Part shown: positions 1 to 9,924 of the stretch, one piece after another
Numbering within the stretch: the first letter of the stretch is position 1
Layout of the letters: each line of letters opens with the position of its first letter
From: Leishmania mexicana MHOM/GT/2001/U1103
Taxonomy: Eukaryota; Euglenozoa; Kinetoplastea; Trypanosomatida; Trypanosomatidae
Reading direction: 5' to 3'
Length of the DNA stretch: 64,000 bases
Assembly: GCF_000234665.1 (NCBI RefSeq)
Contig: NC_018331.1
Coordinates: 496,001 to 560,000, forward strand
Notes under the pieces: model-generated
Told to the model about the DNA's origin: nothing
Database searches by the model: none
What the model saw: the letters and a program-made list of their open reading frames with translations, nothing else
Program-made: the position numbers and the translations under genes

Positions 1-30
1 AGCCTCAAAGCTGGGCGACGACCTTGGCTG

Positions 31-1281
31 CTACTTCTTTCGGGCAGAGCTCCTATGAAGGGTTTCGAGCTCGTCCTGCAGCCGCATGATCATCTGGCCG
101 TTCGAAATGTGCTCCCTATCGACGGTCTTCTGTAGCTCGTCGAGGTAGCGGCGGTGCTCGCGGCGGACACGTCCCATCTCAGCCACCGTGCTCTCCTTCG
201 CGTGCTGCAACGCAGAGGCGCGCCACACCATCTTCTCAATCTCGCAGTCGATGGTGTCCATGCGAAGGTTCGCCACAATGTGGGAATCGTACAAGTCGTT
301 GATCTCCTTCGCTAGCTCCTCGACAATATCCGCATCAACGCGCTCCTCTGCCTCCATGTCGTCACCGATGACGGCATCAGCGATCAGTTCGAGGTGCGCC
401 TGAATCTTTGAGATTTGCATGGCGCGGTGGCGAATGGCCAGGTTATTCTGCTTGATGACGTTGTCCTCCTTGGACAGCTCGTGCAGCGCGACCCGGCGGT
501 CGAAGTTGCTGTGGCGGATGTAATCCTCCAATGTGAGGCCGCGCGGGTTCTTGTCGGCGATCTTTTCTCTGCGAGCAGCCTCATGCGCCACCGCGTTGCA
601 CTCGTGACGCAGCGCCTCCAGCTTCGCCTTGCGCTCGGCGAGTACCTCAACGGCCTCGGCGCGCTGACTCTCCGCATCCGTTGTCTCCTGCAGAATCGCA
701 GCAAGGCGCAGCAGCTCGCGGGACTGGCCCTCCATTTGACTGCGGACGTTCTCACGCAGGTGGTACACCGCCACTGCATTTTTCAGGGCGGTGCCGTACG
801 CACTCTTCTTCTTGAAGCCGATCGCAGAGTTCGACTTCTCGTCGTCGTCGATGCCAACGACTTCCACAATGCCGAGGTACTCCTGCTCGGCCGCCTCGGT
901 GGCGTCTTCAGCCTTGGCCAGAGCCGTTTGCAGGGCCTCCTTCTCTCTCGACAACTCCTTCTGCGTGCGGATGGAGGCCTCCACGTCACTTCGCTTGTGC
1001 GACAGATCGTCCATGAAGTCATGCGGGAGAGGGATGCTGGTGCCGCCAGCCGTACCGCTGCGCCGCGTCGAGGCACGAGAGCGCTTCGACTTGGATTTGG
1101 CAGTGCTGCCCGTGCTGCCCGTGCTGTCCCGTACCTCCGACAGCTTGGCCTGAGTCATATTCGACACGTCGAGGGAGCGCTTCGTGGCGCGAAGATACTC
1201 CACCTCGTTTCGGAGGGCCTTCGCCTGGCTGTCGAGCTGCATCAGCTGCTTCGACAGCTCCAGCACGCTAGGAGACAACAT
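31..1281 (-). CDS. Coiled-coil protein of unknown function
   Basis: A 416-residue protein that I do not recognise as a named family. The frame runs further upstream, but the first ATG is at 1281 (MLSPSVLELSK); the upstream part would need a GTG start and is low-complexity. Most of the chain is charged heptad-like helix (runs rich in E, K, R, L, A), broken by a Ser/Thr/Lys-rich basic linker at roughly residues 55-80 and a short Asp-rich turn (GIDDDEK) near the middle. No signal peptide or membrane segment is visible. The C-terminus is basic (SSARKK). It is the last complete gene of the minus-strand block in this window, downstream of the gene at 2554-4110. Long, soluble coiled-coil proteins of this type in trypanosomatids are often cytoskeletal or flagellar, but that is inference only. 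Confidence 0.85.
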   Translation of the reverse strand: MLSPSVLELSKQLMQLDSQAKALRNEVEYLRATKRSLDVSNMTQAKLSEVRDSTGSTGSTAKSKSKRSRASTRRSGTAGGTSIPLPHDFMDDLSHKRSDVEASIRTQKELSREKEALQTALAKAEDATEAAEQEYLGIVEVVGIDDDEKSNSAIGFKKKSAYGTALKNAVAVYHLRENVRSQMEGQSRELLRLAAILQETTDAESQRAEAVEVLAERKAKLEALRHECNAVAHEAARREKIADKNPRGLTLEDYIRHSNFDRRVALHELSKEDNVIKQNNLAIRHRAMQISKIQAHLELIADAVIGDDMEAEERVDADIVEELAKEINDLYDSHIVANLRMDTIDCEIEKMVWRASALQHAKESTVAEMGRVRREHRRYLDELQKTVDREHISNGQMIMRLQDELETLHRSSARKK

Positions 1282-2553
1282 TGTTGTAAACAATGGCCTT
1301 CTCCTGTCGATGCGTGTTCGGCAGTATCGCCCTCGCACAACGTGCTACAACCGGACGGTGCACCAAACGGCGGAGAGAAAAAAGCTGAGAACTGAAAGAG
1401 AAGTCCTCGAAGGTAGGTGCGCGCGTATCTGCGTCTCCTCCGTATTATCGCGTGTGGTGAGGTGTGAGAGCAAAACGGAAAGTGGCAAGCGACAGATGCG
1501 GACGAAGTCCTCTGCGTGAGGAAAGGGAGGAGGGAGAAAGAACGAATGTTCCACCGAGGTATTTAGCTGTTGTTTTGAAGTGGTGCTTACAGCAGCTGAG
1601 GTGATGTTGTCGTGCGCGGAGGTTTGAGAGACAGGGCGTGGGCAGATGCAGAGGGATCGGGAAGAAAAAGGGGAGAGAGCAAGAGAGCTAAAGTCAGCGT
1701 GCCGGTCAACGACTCCTAAGAAAGCGCAGTCGCACGGCAGCACAAGCATGAGCGAGGGAAGAGAATGGCAAGCGCGATATGATGAGTGCTAGCCGTAGAA
1801 CGAGCTCCAACAAAGGGGGATACCGAGACACACACACACACGACTGGCGTGGATAGAGAAAGGGGGGCCAAGAGGATGGGGAGGCGCCGAGGAAAGGGAA
1901 GAAGCGGAGGTTCAGAGCATTCGCGTGAGCATACAAGGAAACCGCCCACGCGCACGTGCATAGGGTGGATGCAACCCAGGAGCGACACAGAACGCGAAAG
2001 GGGCTACAAGAAACAAAAAAACGTTGAGCAGGCCAGCCCGTCTCACCTCCTCCTCCTCTCCGCACCTCCGGTTTGATCCCTGGACCTCTCTCCCTCACCA
2101 CGACTCTTCGCATACGTCTGCGTAAATCTTCCTTGCCTTCTTTTGCTTCGCGCCAGTGCGCTGTCGATATTCTGTCCCCCTTTTTGTGTCCTCGTGCACA
2201 TCGAACACATGACCTCCTACCACCGACCCCTCCCCTCACACAAACACACAAACATGTACAGTAGGCAGAGTGAAGCCAGCCTCAGCAAGACATCGTCGGC
2301 TTCTAGCCCTGTAAAGGCCGGTGCGAGTCTCCACGTACACGCCCACGACGCAATCATACACAAGGCCCCCTTGTGTACCCTCATGGTGGGGCGAAGGCGC
2401 AAGCCGAGTGTCCAGAAAAGGCCGTGTCGGGCACATCAATACAATACCAGAGGGCGCGCAGGATCGCCACTGTCACCCTAGCGGATGCACCCGACGCTCA
2501 CCTAGAGTGGCAGCTGTGCGCACACGTGTAAGGGGAGGGAGGAGGGAATAAAC
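1282..2553. other. Intergenic region, no gene seen
   Basis: The gap between two minus-strand genes. The plus strand is purine-rich (GA runs at about 1520-1700 and 1850-1920), so the transcribed minus strand carries pyrimidine tracts that could direct trans-splicing of the gene at 31-1281. A short CA repeat lies near 1830. Open frames here are low-complexity and look non-coding. Confidence 0.6.
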
Positions 2554-4110
2554 TCAACGCTCTCTGTCATCCTGGTTGGTGGGCGGCGAAGCCTCTGTGC
2601 ATGCTGCTGGTGTGGAGCCGCTCGCGCCCTTCACCTTCTCCCAACCGCCAGCACTCGCCCTACCGCTCGGGGACGTGAGTTCGTCCGCCCCGCTGGTTTC
2701 CTGCTTTGATGGAGACAATTTACTGTGTACAGGCGCAGCAGGTGTAGCTGCGATAGCGGCAGGCGACTCGCCCTCAAGCCCAAAGAGCTTAGTCACATCC
2801 GTGTCGACGCGCTGTGCATGGTCACGACGGTCCGCAAAGCGCGTCGGCGCTGGCTTCGCGCCGTGCTCTCGGGTGTGGGGGAACTTAAAGATGGGGTGCT
2901 CGGCGCTGCTGTCCTCGTGGACTTCAACATGTGTGTCCCTCTCCATCTCCTCCTTGTTGTGGCGCATAATATCCATGAACTGATCGTAATGTCCGCGCGG
3001 GTCGGTGAACCCTTTCGCGCCCTGCGACCGTGATACCGAGAAGTTGAACTCCGCCGCTTCCTGCATCTGCTTGCGCGTCTGCTCCTCGTTCGCTGAGAGT
3101 CGTTCATTGTAGACCGGAACACCGTGAATAGTGTCCACAGCGCGCTTGATGCGCCGCGTGCGGTCGAGCCACCACACAAACTTTGACTGGTTGCGCTCGT
3201 CCTTGCCAATGTCTGCCGCGTACATGCGCTTGTAGACGTTCTTGTGTGTGCTAAAATGCTTGTTGCGCATCTGCAGCACCTCTGGCTTTTCAGCTACCTC
3301 CTCTTCCGTCACAGCTGCCTCTCCACGCTCCAGCTGCTCGATGCGCCGCTCCCTCAGCATGTCCTCCAACTCGCTCGCCTCGGCCGCCCGCTGCTGTCGG
3401 CGCTTTTCTCGGTCACTTGCGCCGAGGTCGTCAAGGGTGCGCACGCCGCGGGGGCGATTCGTCAGGTACTGCTCTTCCTTCAGAACCTCCTCTTCGGTGT
3501 AGCCAATCTGACGCAGGATCTCCGCCTCTCGAGCCTTCTGGATTTGTTCTTTGCGCGCCGACATGTGTGTGTTGGCGTCGTCAATGCTCTTGTGTAACTT
3601 GCCCTTGTAGTTTCGGTACTGTGTTCGGGGTAGCTCCACCGTATCGAGGATGTCCTGCAAAACCTGCCTTTCTAGTTTCGTATGCCCCAGCAGCTCGTCG
3701 AGAGGCTTCTTGCGCTGCTCCGGTTGGAGAACCCAGCGAAGGTCCTCGTCATCGATGCGGCCGCGCACCAGTGAATATGGCTCATGCTTATCGCGCTCCC
3801 ACGCAAGAGGGAGGTTGCCGCTAATCACCGTTTGGTCAGTGCGCATGTTGTCGGACATCTCCAGGTACGTGTTCAAGTACCACCGCGGTGCCACATGGTC
3901 CGTCAGCTCGGTGCTGCCGGCGTCCTTGGACGTCTCCACGTACATGAGCGGTTCGGTGTTCACATCGTCCTGGCGAATATTGATGCCCTGTGCCGTAAAC
4001 TGTGGCTTCTTGAATTGCTGCTCGACCGGGATCTTGTCCAGGCGCGCCATCTGCTTGGCCACGTACCGGACAGGTGCTTCACGCACGGGTTTCGCAGCTG
4101 CAGCGCCCAT
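2554..4110 (-). CDS. Conserved-looking protein of unknown function, possibly N-myristoylated
   Basis: A 518-residue hydrophilic protein. I placed the start at the ATG at 4110 (MGAAAAKPVRE); upstream of it the open frame is low-complexity and has no ATG that looks coding. The N-terminus MGAAAAK, with Gly2 and a small residue at position 6 followed by Lys, fits an N-myristoylation signal, suggesting membrane attachment. The middle third is strongly helical and charged (a long E/R/Q run around residues 220-290). The C-terminal 100 residues are Pro/Ser/Ala-rich and probably disordered. No enzyme motif, Cys cluster or membrane span is visible. It sits between histone H1 upstream and the coiled-coil gene downstream on the same strand. 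A role in the cortical or flagellar cytoskeleton is possible, but nothing in the sequence proves it. Confidence 0.85.
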   Translation of the reverse strand: MGAAAAKPVREAPVRYVAKQMARLDKIPVEQQFKKPQFTAQGINIRQDDVNTEPLMYVETSKDAGSTELTDHVAPRWYLNTYLEMSDNMRTDQTVISGNLPLAWERDKHEPYSLVRGRIDDEDLRWVLQPEQRKKPLDELLGHTKLERQVLQDILDTVELPRTQYRNYKGKLHKSIDDANTHMSARKEQIQKAREAEILRQIGYTEEEVLKEEQYLTNRPRGVRTLDDLGASDREKRRQQRAAEASELEDMLRERRIEQLERGEAAVTEEEVAEKPEVLQMRNKHFSTHKNVYKRMYAADIGKDERNQSKFVWWLDRTRRIKRAVDTIHGVPVYNERLSANEEQTRKQMQEAAEFNFSVSRSQGAKGFTDPRGHYDQFMDIMRHNKEEMERDTHVEVHEDSSAEHPIFKFPHTREHGAKPAPTRFADRRDHAQRVDTDVTKLFGLEGESPAAIAATPAAPVHSKLSPSKQETSGADELTSPSGRASAGGWEKVKGASGSTPAACTEASPPTNQDDRER

Positions 4111-5528
4111 TGTCCTCTTTCGCTTTTCTCTGCTGCAAATTGGATCCTCTTCTGCCGCCCCTGTCAGTAGGTGTGTGTGTGTGTGCGTGCGCACAGCTGT
4201 CGCCGCCGCAGTGGTGGTTGTCAGTGCTGCCCGTTTCGCTAACTTGATGCTGTCTTTTGTCTTTTTCGCCTCCCCCCCTCCCCCCAAAGGTGAGCGAGGG
4301 CGTGTTTGCTTGGGCGTTTGCGTGGGAGTAGACAAGTTGGCGTCGGTGTGAGCGAGAAAGGTACAACACCGCCTCGTCAATGCACCCGTGCACACACACC
4401 GAGAGAGAGACGGGTTCACCGTTGGCCGCTTCTGTGTTATATGCAGAGTTTAGCAGACAGGAAACAGAAGAGGGGAAAGGAAATAATGAAGGATGTAAAA
4501 CAACGGCGCTTTTGGCACATGTGGCAGTGACAGAAGGAGGGAAAGGGCGCGGCTGAATGCGCCTTCCCTCGCTCTATCAAGTAACATGCGCCCCAGCGCA
4601 CAGCACAGAATCACCCCCCCCCCTCCCCCTCCTCTTGCCCCCACACTCCTTTATCCCACTCATTATCCCTTTCTCCCTCCCTCCCTCCATTCGCCATTGC
4701 GGTGGAAGCACCATCCACGCGTTGACTAGCCACCTGTGTCCTCACTTGTCGAACAATGAGCAGGTGCGTGCAGCGCGCCCTTTCCCACTTGAAACCACTC
4801 CCACTCACGCACTTGCTCGCACGTCAACAACTCTTGAGGAGCTGTGACGAAACTGAAGAAAATGTGTGGGTAGCGCAGCACAACACGACTCCCGTCGAGT
4901 ACACAACCTCTCATCACTGCCAACGAGAGAGGCTCAGAGGAGTGCAGGGGAAGGGAACAGCACAAACACAGAGCATTGCCTCGGCGATGACACGCTGGAC
5001 AGGAAGCGGAGAGAAAGAAAAAGAGAGGGCGGAAGCAAGGGAAGAGGAAATCAGCTCCAAACAGGCTGTGTATGAAAACGCCGGGAGCAAGAGAACGAGA
5101 GAGGAAGCGCCAAACACGGTACGCCAGCCTCAGGACCATCATGGCTCTCAACAGCCACCATTACACTCCCATTGAATCGCTGGCAGCACATGCGCACAAT
5201 CAGAGCCGCTACCAGCGCCACAACCTCCACCTTCAGGAGCACCGTCTGCCACGTGCTTGCGTATCTCGGCATTGTTTTCGTCGATTTCTTTTTTTTCCTT
5301 CGTGTGCTGCTGGAGATGCACCAAGCCCATCAACGGACGTAGACGAGACATAGGCATTACCGAGGAGGGGAGCCAAAGAGCGTAACCAAAAAAAAGAGAG
5401 AACCCGGAGAAACAACAAACCAAAAAAAACTCAAGAGAAAACAAAGAGATGGGATCTATGATGCGCCTTCGGGCACGTGTGCCTCAGAAGAGCGTACAGT
5501 CAGCCACGGACAAGCATGATGACGCGCT
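4111..5528. other. Intergenic region with C-rich and CA-type tracts
   Basis: Lies between histone H1 and the gene at 2554-4110. Contains a GT repeat near 4171-4192 just upstream of that gene, a run of Cs near 4613-4625, and C/T-rich stretches at about 4660-4690. Several 60-140-codon open frames occur on both strands, but all are low-complexity and lack domain-like sequence. Nothing else supported. Confidence 0.55.
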
Positions 5529-5834
5529 TTACTTCTTCGACTTCTTCGCGGTCTTCTTGGCAGTCTTCTTCGCCGGCTTCTTCGCGGCCTTCTTCGCCGG
5601 CTTCTTCGCGGCCTTCTTCGCGGCCTTCTTCGGCGCGGCCTTCTTCGCCGGCCTCTTCGCAGCCTTCTTCGCCCCGGCCTTCTTCGCGGGCTTCTTCGCG
5701 CCGGCCTTCTTCTTCGCCCCGGCCTTCTTCGCAGCCGCCTTCTTCGCAGCGGCCTTCTTGGGCGACGAGTGAGGAGACTTCTGCGGCGACGTCAAGGCGG
5801 CGGAAAGGGCAGCAGCGGCAGAATTAGAGGACAT
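5529..5834 (-). CDS. Histone H1 (trypanosomatid short type)
   Basis: A 101-residue linker histone. The start is the ATG at 5834 (MSSNSAAAALSAAL). After a 25-residue Ser/Ala head containing TSPQKSPHSSPKK, with SP sites of the sort phosphorylated in H1, the rest is almost entirely Ala, Lys, Pro and Gly in AAKK, PAKK and GAKK repeats. There is no winged-helix globular domain: as known for trypanosomatids, the protein corresponds only to the C-terminal tail of animal H1. It binds linker DNA and compacts chromatin in the nucleus. The coding DNA is a degenerate short tandem repeat (GCC/AAG codons), which makes expansion and contraction between strains likely. Similar to the Leishmania nuclear protein Sw3 family. 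Its messenger would be processed from the same minus-strand precursor as its neighbours. Confidence 0.93.
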   Translation of the reverse strand: MSSNSAAAALSAALTSPQKSPHSSPKKAAAKKAAAKKAGAKKKAGAKKPAKKAGAKKAAKRPAKKAAPKKAAKKAAKKPAKKAAKKPAKKTAKKTAKKSKK

Positions 5835-7132
5835 CTTTAAAGCGGTGGCTTGTTGGTGCGAAAGGGGTATAAACACGGTGCGGGGAGAGCTGTGAGTGGC
5901 GGGGCGACAGAGAAGAGCTGGCGTCGTGGGGTGTGATGAGCGCAGGCGGGGGTAGGTGCAGGGAGCGAGGTGGTGGCGGGCGCGTCGACACCGAAGCACG
6001 AAAGAGGAGGGGGAGAGAAAAGAGCGGGGGCAGTGAAGACACCAGCGCGGGCAGCAATGGAGAAGGACAGGGAGTCGGGGAGCGAGAGAACGAGCGAGCG
6101 AGCGAGCCGCGCCGTTGGCGGACACATCACGGCACCCGCACCCTGCACTCCAGTCGGCAGCGCACACAGGCATGCACGCGCCGTGACGGCGTCCTGTTGG
6201 TGGAAAGTACGCAGGGGAATGGCAAGTGCGCAAGAGCGAGGGCGTGTCCGTCTGTGTGTGTGTGGGGGGGGGGGCATGGCAAGGCTGGCAGTGTGTCAGG
6301 TCCGACACGGCAGCACGCACGCTCCTCCGGTGTGTCTGCGCGTGTGTGCGTGTGCATCGTGCACTGCTGTCGGGGTGGGCACGACACTCACATTGCTCGT
6401 TCTCGCAATATCGTATGTTTCTTGAGAGGCACGCAACGGCTAGCGCACGCTTCTCATACGGCGCACCAAGAGGGCCTGTGCGCAGGGAAGCAACAAGAAA
6501 ACGGGGAAGAGAGAAAGCCAGCAAGAGGCACGAGAAGCCACCAACACGCACACACGCATGCGCCACCACCGGCCATAGAACGCCATCAGCCACCAACAGT
6601 GCCGCCCGTCGCCTCGGACAGGGGGGAAATCATGAAAGGCACGAGAGAGGGTGGGGAGGAGATGCAGCGGGCGCGCGCACACGAGCGCACGAGAGGAGAG
6701 TAGCGAGGAGCGGAGCGCAAACGAAACACAGACGGAGAAGACGCAAAAAGGAGACACGGCAGTGGACCACCAAACGTGCGGAGAAGGGCAGAGGGGGGAG
6801 GGGCGCAGAGACGAGGCGTGCGCGATGATGCCGGGGAGAGGCGGGGGGAAGAAGGCAAACAGGCAACTCCGCGGAGGCGAGGGGAGACCAATCGGAGAGG
6901 GGTGACCATACCAAAGAGATCGGCAAGGAAGAGCGCAGTGGAAAGCACTGACCAGGCAAAGAGTGGGGGCGGCGGAGGAGGAGGAGAGCGTAATGTCCAC
7001 CCGGTCCAAGAAGAGCGTGCGCGTGTGTGAGCAGGAGAGGACGCAAAGGAAAAGAGAAGACAGAGAGCGCCGTCAATGGACGCATCGCTGGAGAGGAGGT
7101 GAGAGAGGGAAAGCCGTCGTCACGCACGACTT
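5835..7132. other. Intergenic region, strongly purine-rich on the plus strand
   Basis: The plus strand is dominated by GA/GGA runs from about 5960 to 7110, so the transcribed minus strand is pyrimidine-rich, consistent with splice-acceptor signals for histone H1. A GT repeat followed by a run of Gs lies at about 6253-6276. Long open frames here are products of this biased composition. No gene supported. Confidence 0.55.
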
Positions 7133-8758
7133 TCAAGCACGTATGCCCGCTGAGTCCTCGTTTCGCAGGTAGTGACACGCCAGGTGCGCACAGAGGTGCT
7201 TCCTCGTCAAGAGCTTGCCCATCGCCTTCACAGCAACGTCCACTATCGTCGGAGACATGCATCCCGTACTCCACAACCTCTTGCACTGCCGCTCCAGGAG
7301 TGGCGCCATGTCACCGTTGACGATACACGTCTTCACGGCGTTGTCTCCGATCGCCTTCCCGATATTCGCCATCAGCTGCGCGGAAAAAATCAACTAGATC
7401 GTGCGCAAGGGGAGCCTACCCTATCCATAACTCGATCACTGCACATTCTGCATGCACCCCAAATCATCGTGGCCGCAAGTGCCAATGCCAAAGTACTTCT
7501 TCACCTTGTCCGCCCAAACCTTCAGCACCTACACCGGCTCCAACCCGCCTTCGATCGCGCGCTCAATCTCGAGACGCGTGATTACGGGCGTCGGGTAGCA
7601 CACCTCGTCGACGACAATGCGGATGAACCCGGGTTTCATCATATAGTTCAACCTCCTCACGCTCTCCGACATGAACGCGGGCTGTTCACCAAGGCACCTC
7701 TGCAGGGGCGGCGTCATGAGCTCTGCAAACTCACCAGATCGCCCAATGATCACCTCACCAAACCGAGAGAGGTTTCTCGTGGATTTCAGAGGAACGCGCC
7801 ACACCCACGGACTGCAGAAGCGTCTCGCGCGGCTCGCACCCCATCTTGTACTACGAGTGCACGGTCCCATGAATCGTGGCGAACACATGCATCTTGTAGT
7901 TGTCCACCGAGTAGTCCATCGTGATTCAGCTCTCCTCCTTCATCCCAGAGAACGGGTACGCAGCAGTGTCCAGCTGGCCCTCGGGGTTGCAGCCCCGAAA
8001 CCTCCTCGAAGAACTGAGTAGCAGTCTCCTGCGCAGAGACGAGGATCCATGTCTGCGGCGACACGATCGACGCATCAATGTCTTTATGCTTCTTCTCAAC
8101 CTCGCGTATCAGCTGCGGCAGCCACGAATTGGTGCCTTCGAATATCTCGGTCAGCTTCTCCACAGCCGACTCCGGCTATCGAAAGTCGAGCAATGTGCTG
8201 TACAGCGTCATATCAGGACCTCCGGCACCGATGGGCCCCTTCCTTACAGCTGATCACTACCGTCTGCTCGCAGCACGGCAGGAAAATCTGGAGGTCGTTC
8301 TTGGCCTACCTCTTCGCTCACACCTCCGGTGCAGCGTTCGGAACCACCGTTTTGCACCGCGTCAACTCGACTGCAAACATCGTCTACCCCTTCACGATCT
8401 GCTGGATCTTGCGGGAGTTTTCCTTCTCCACCTCCGTCATCCCACCAGCCGCAGCATAGGCATCGCGGATCATTCCCTGCACCTCAGATGCAGAGTAGAT
8501 CTGTTGAATGTGACCCTTCACGGGCATCGCCTTGCCGCGCGCCCCCATGCTGCAAGAAGACATCATCACGTTCGCATCTCAAAATCCCAGATCGGAAAAC
8601 GTGCTGAAAGCGGCACGCCTTCACGAACGTCCGTGAGCGTCCTGTACGCATTCCTGGTTGCTGCTTGAGTGCAGGAGAATCAACGTCTACGTTTATGCGA
8701 TATGAGGGTCCTCCGGTAGCACAAACGACCTGTGTGGTCGAATGTGGCAAACACCTCA
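7133..8758 (-). pseudogene. Decayed protein-coding gene, family not recognised
   Basis: Read on the minus strand from about 8758 down to the stop at 7133, protein-like stretches follow one another but change frame several times and are interrupted by stops. In order: FATFDHTGRFVLP; KGHIQQIYSASEVQGM to RKIQQIVKG (about 8520-8386); LQIFLPCCEQTVVISCKEG (near 8290); EKLTEIFEGTNSWLPQLIRE followed by VSPQTWILVSAQETATQFFEE (8160-7985); MDYSVDNYKMHVFATIHGT (near 7919-7863), followed by an in-frame TAG; LNYMMKPGFIRIVVDE and ITRLEIERAIEGGLEPV (7670-7529); and MANIGKAIGDNAVKTCIVNG (near 7370). The composition of these pieces is like a folded cytosolic protein of at least 500 residues. I cannot name the family. 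The stops and frameshifts occur over the whole length, so this is not a single sequencing error. Confidence 0.7.
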
Positions 8759-9591
8759 AGAAGAGAGTCTTACGGACGTCCCAAGAGGCTCAGGAATGCG
8801 CTGAGCGCTAGGGGACATGGCTTCCACTTTGTTGTCAGTGGTGCGGTCGATGCGTGCGCAGAAATGCGGCTTTTATTTGTTTCGCTGATTTTTTTTTTGA
8901 GGGGGCGAGGGGATAAAGACGGGATAAAGCCCACTGGGACGGATGGAGTACGTTGTTGAACCCGATAGCGATTCGTTTCGTTTCGTAGGCGTCAGACCAT
9001 TTGAGCGGGAGACAGCAGAGGATGTAGGGAGGGAAGGAGGGAGAGGGGTGCACGTATATGTGGATGTATATGTGTCTGTTTATGTAGAAAGAGCGATGGA
9101 GGGAGGGGGAGGGGGAGAGAGACGGGAATACGTGTGTAATCGTGAGTGAGTGTGAGCAAGGGGCGAGAACAACCAGAAATGAACGGGAGCGCTGACGGGG
9201 TAGATATGGCCCATCGGGCCGCACTAGCATGCCAACAGAGGGGGGAACACAAAAAAAAACACGCACACACGGGGAAACGAAGGGCAGGGGAGTGCAGCAC
9301 GAGCCGCTACCTGAGCGAGTGGAAGTGTCTGTCTCCGTCGCGTTCTGAATGGCCTACTGCATTGTTTCTTTTTTTCCGCAGATGCAAGAGCGTTTGAATT
9401 TTCTTATCAGCGTGTCCGTTCTGTCATCGAACGCGTGTTCACCTCCAACTCGACCCCCGGTCCGTCACAGACCCACTGAGCGGTGCGAAGCGGCCGTAAA
9501 CACGCACTAAAGCAATGCGTTGACTCAGTCATCTGAGCATGGCCTCTGACTCAAGTTCTGCACTCCTCCGTCTCGCAGGTCGCCTCTCAGC
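8759..9591. other. Intergenic region between decayed gene and dispersed repeat
   Basis: Contains purine-rich stretches (about 9000-9130) and an A run near 9251-9260. The segment about 9540-9591, immediately before the repeat, may be the outer part of the same dispersed element (see the repeat at 9592). No coding sequence supported. Confidence 0.45.
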
Positions 9592-9924
9592 CGCTCCCAT
9601 GGTGCCGCTCGCCACCTAGTGCCTCCCTCCCGCGGCGGCGCAGGCTCCCCACAAGTAGGAAGTGAGGGCCAGATACGATACGTCCGAGTCACGCCGGCAC
9701 TTCGCCCATTGTATGATACAATCGTGTCCACGGTCGCAGGTTACTCCGACGTGACGTCATCTAGCGCTTGCCCGCCGGCATCAGTAGCGATACATCGCTC
9801 TGACCCCCGCACGTCGTAGATGCTTGACCCTATCACCACCAGAAGTGGTTCGACATTGGCAGGGGGATAGGGTGGGGGACTGCTTGGCTTCTCCAGAGTG
9901 GGGGTACTGAACCCTGTGATACGA
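9592..9924 (+). repeat. 333-bp dispersed repeat, copy 1; candidate SIDER-type retroposon remnant
   Basis: This segment is the reverse complement of 18635-18967. I aligned the two by eye over all 333 positions and found one difference (C at 9779, A at 18780 on the plus strand). Identity stops abruptly at both ends. It lies about 1.4 kb downstream of the STRAP-like gene in the direction of transcription. Short, degenerate, non-coding retroposon relics (SIDER1/SIDER2, about 500 bp) are common in Leishmania, usually in 3' untranslated regions, and SIDER2 copies are known to affect mRNA stability. The sequence resembles my memory of such elements, but I cannot verify this. Copy 1 may continue beyond the shared core on either side (about 9540-10030). 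Confidence 0.75.

Noticed and set aside
415..1395. A 326-codon plus-strand frame antisense to the coiled-coil gene
   Set aside because: Same antisense effect of codon bias; the product is Leu/Val/Arg-rich without domain-like order and is on the wrong strand for the block.
5529..5780. Regular short repeats that could be mistaken for a satellite or CRISPR-like array
   Set aside because: They are the AAKK/PAKK codons of histone H1 in one open frame; there are no spacers.
9619..9819. Matching 66-codon frames in both copies of the 333-bp repeat (also 18740-18940)
   Set aside because: They are identical because the DNA is. No reverse transcriptase, transposase or other motif is present, so they were treated as non-coding repeat sequence.
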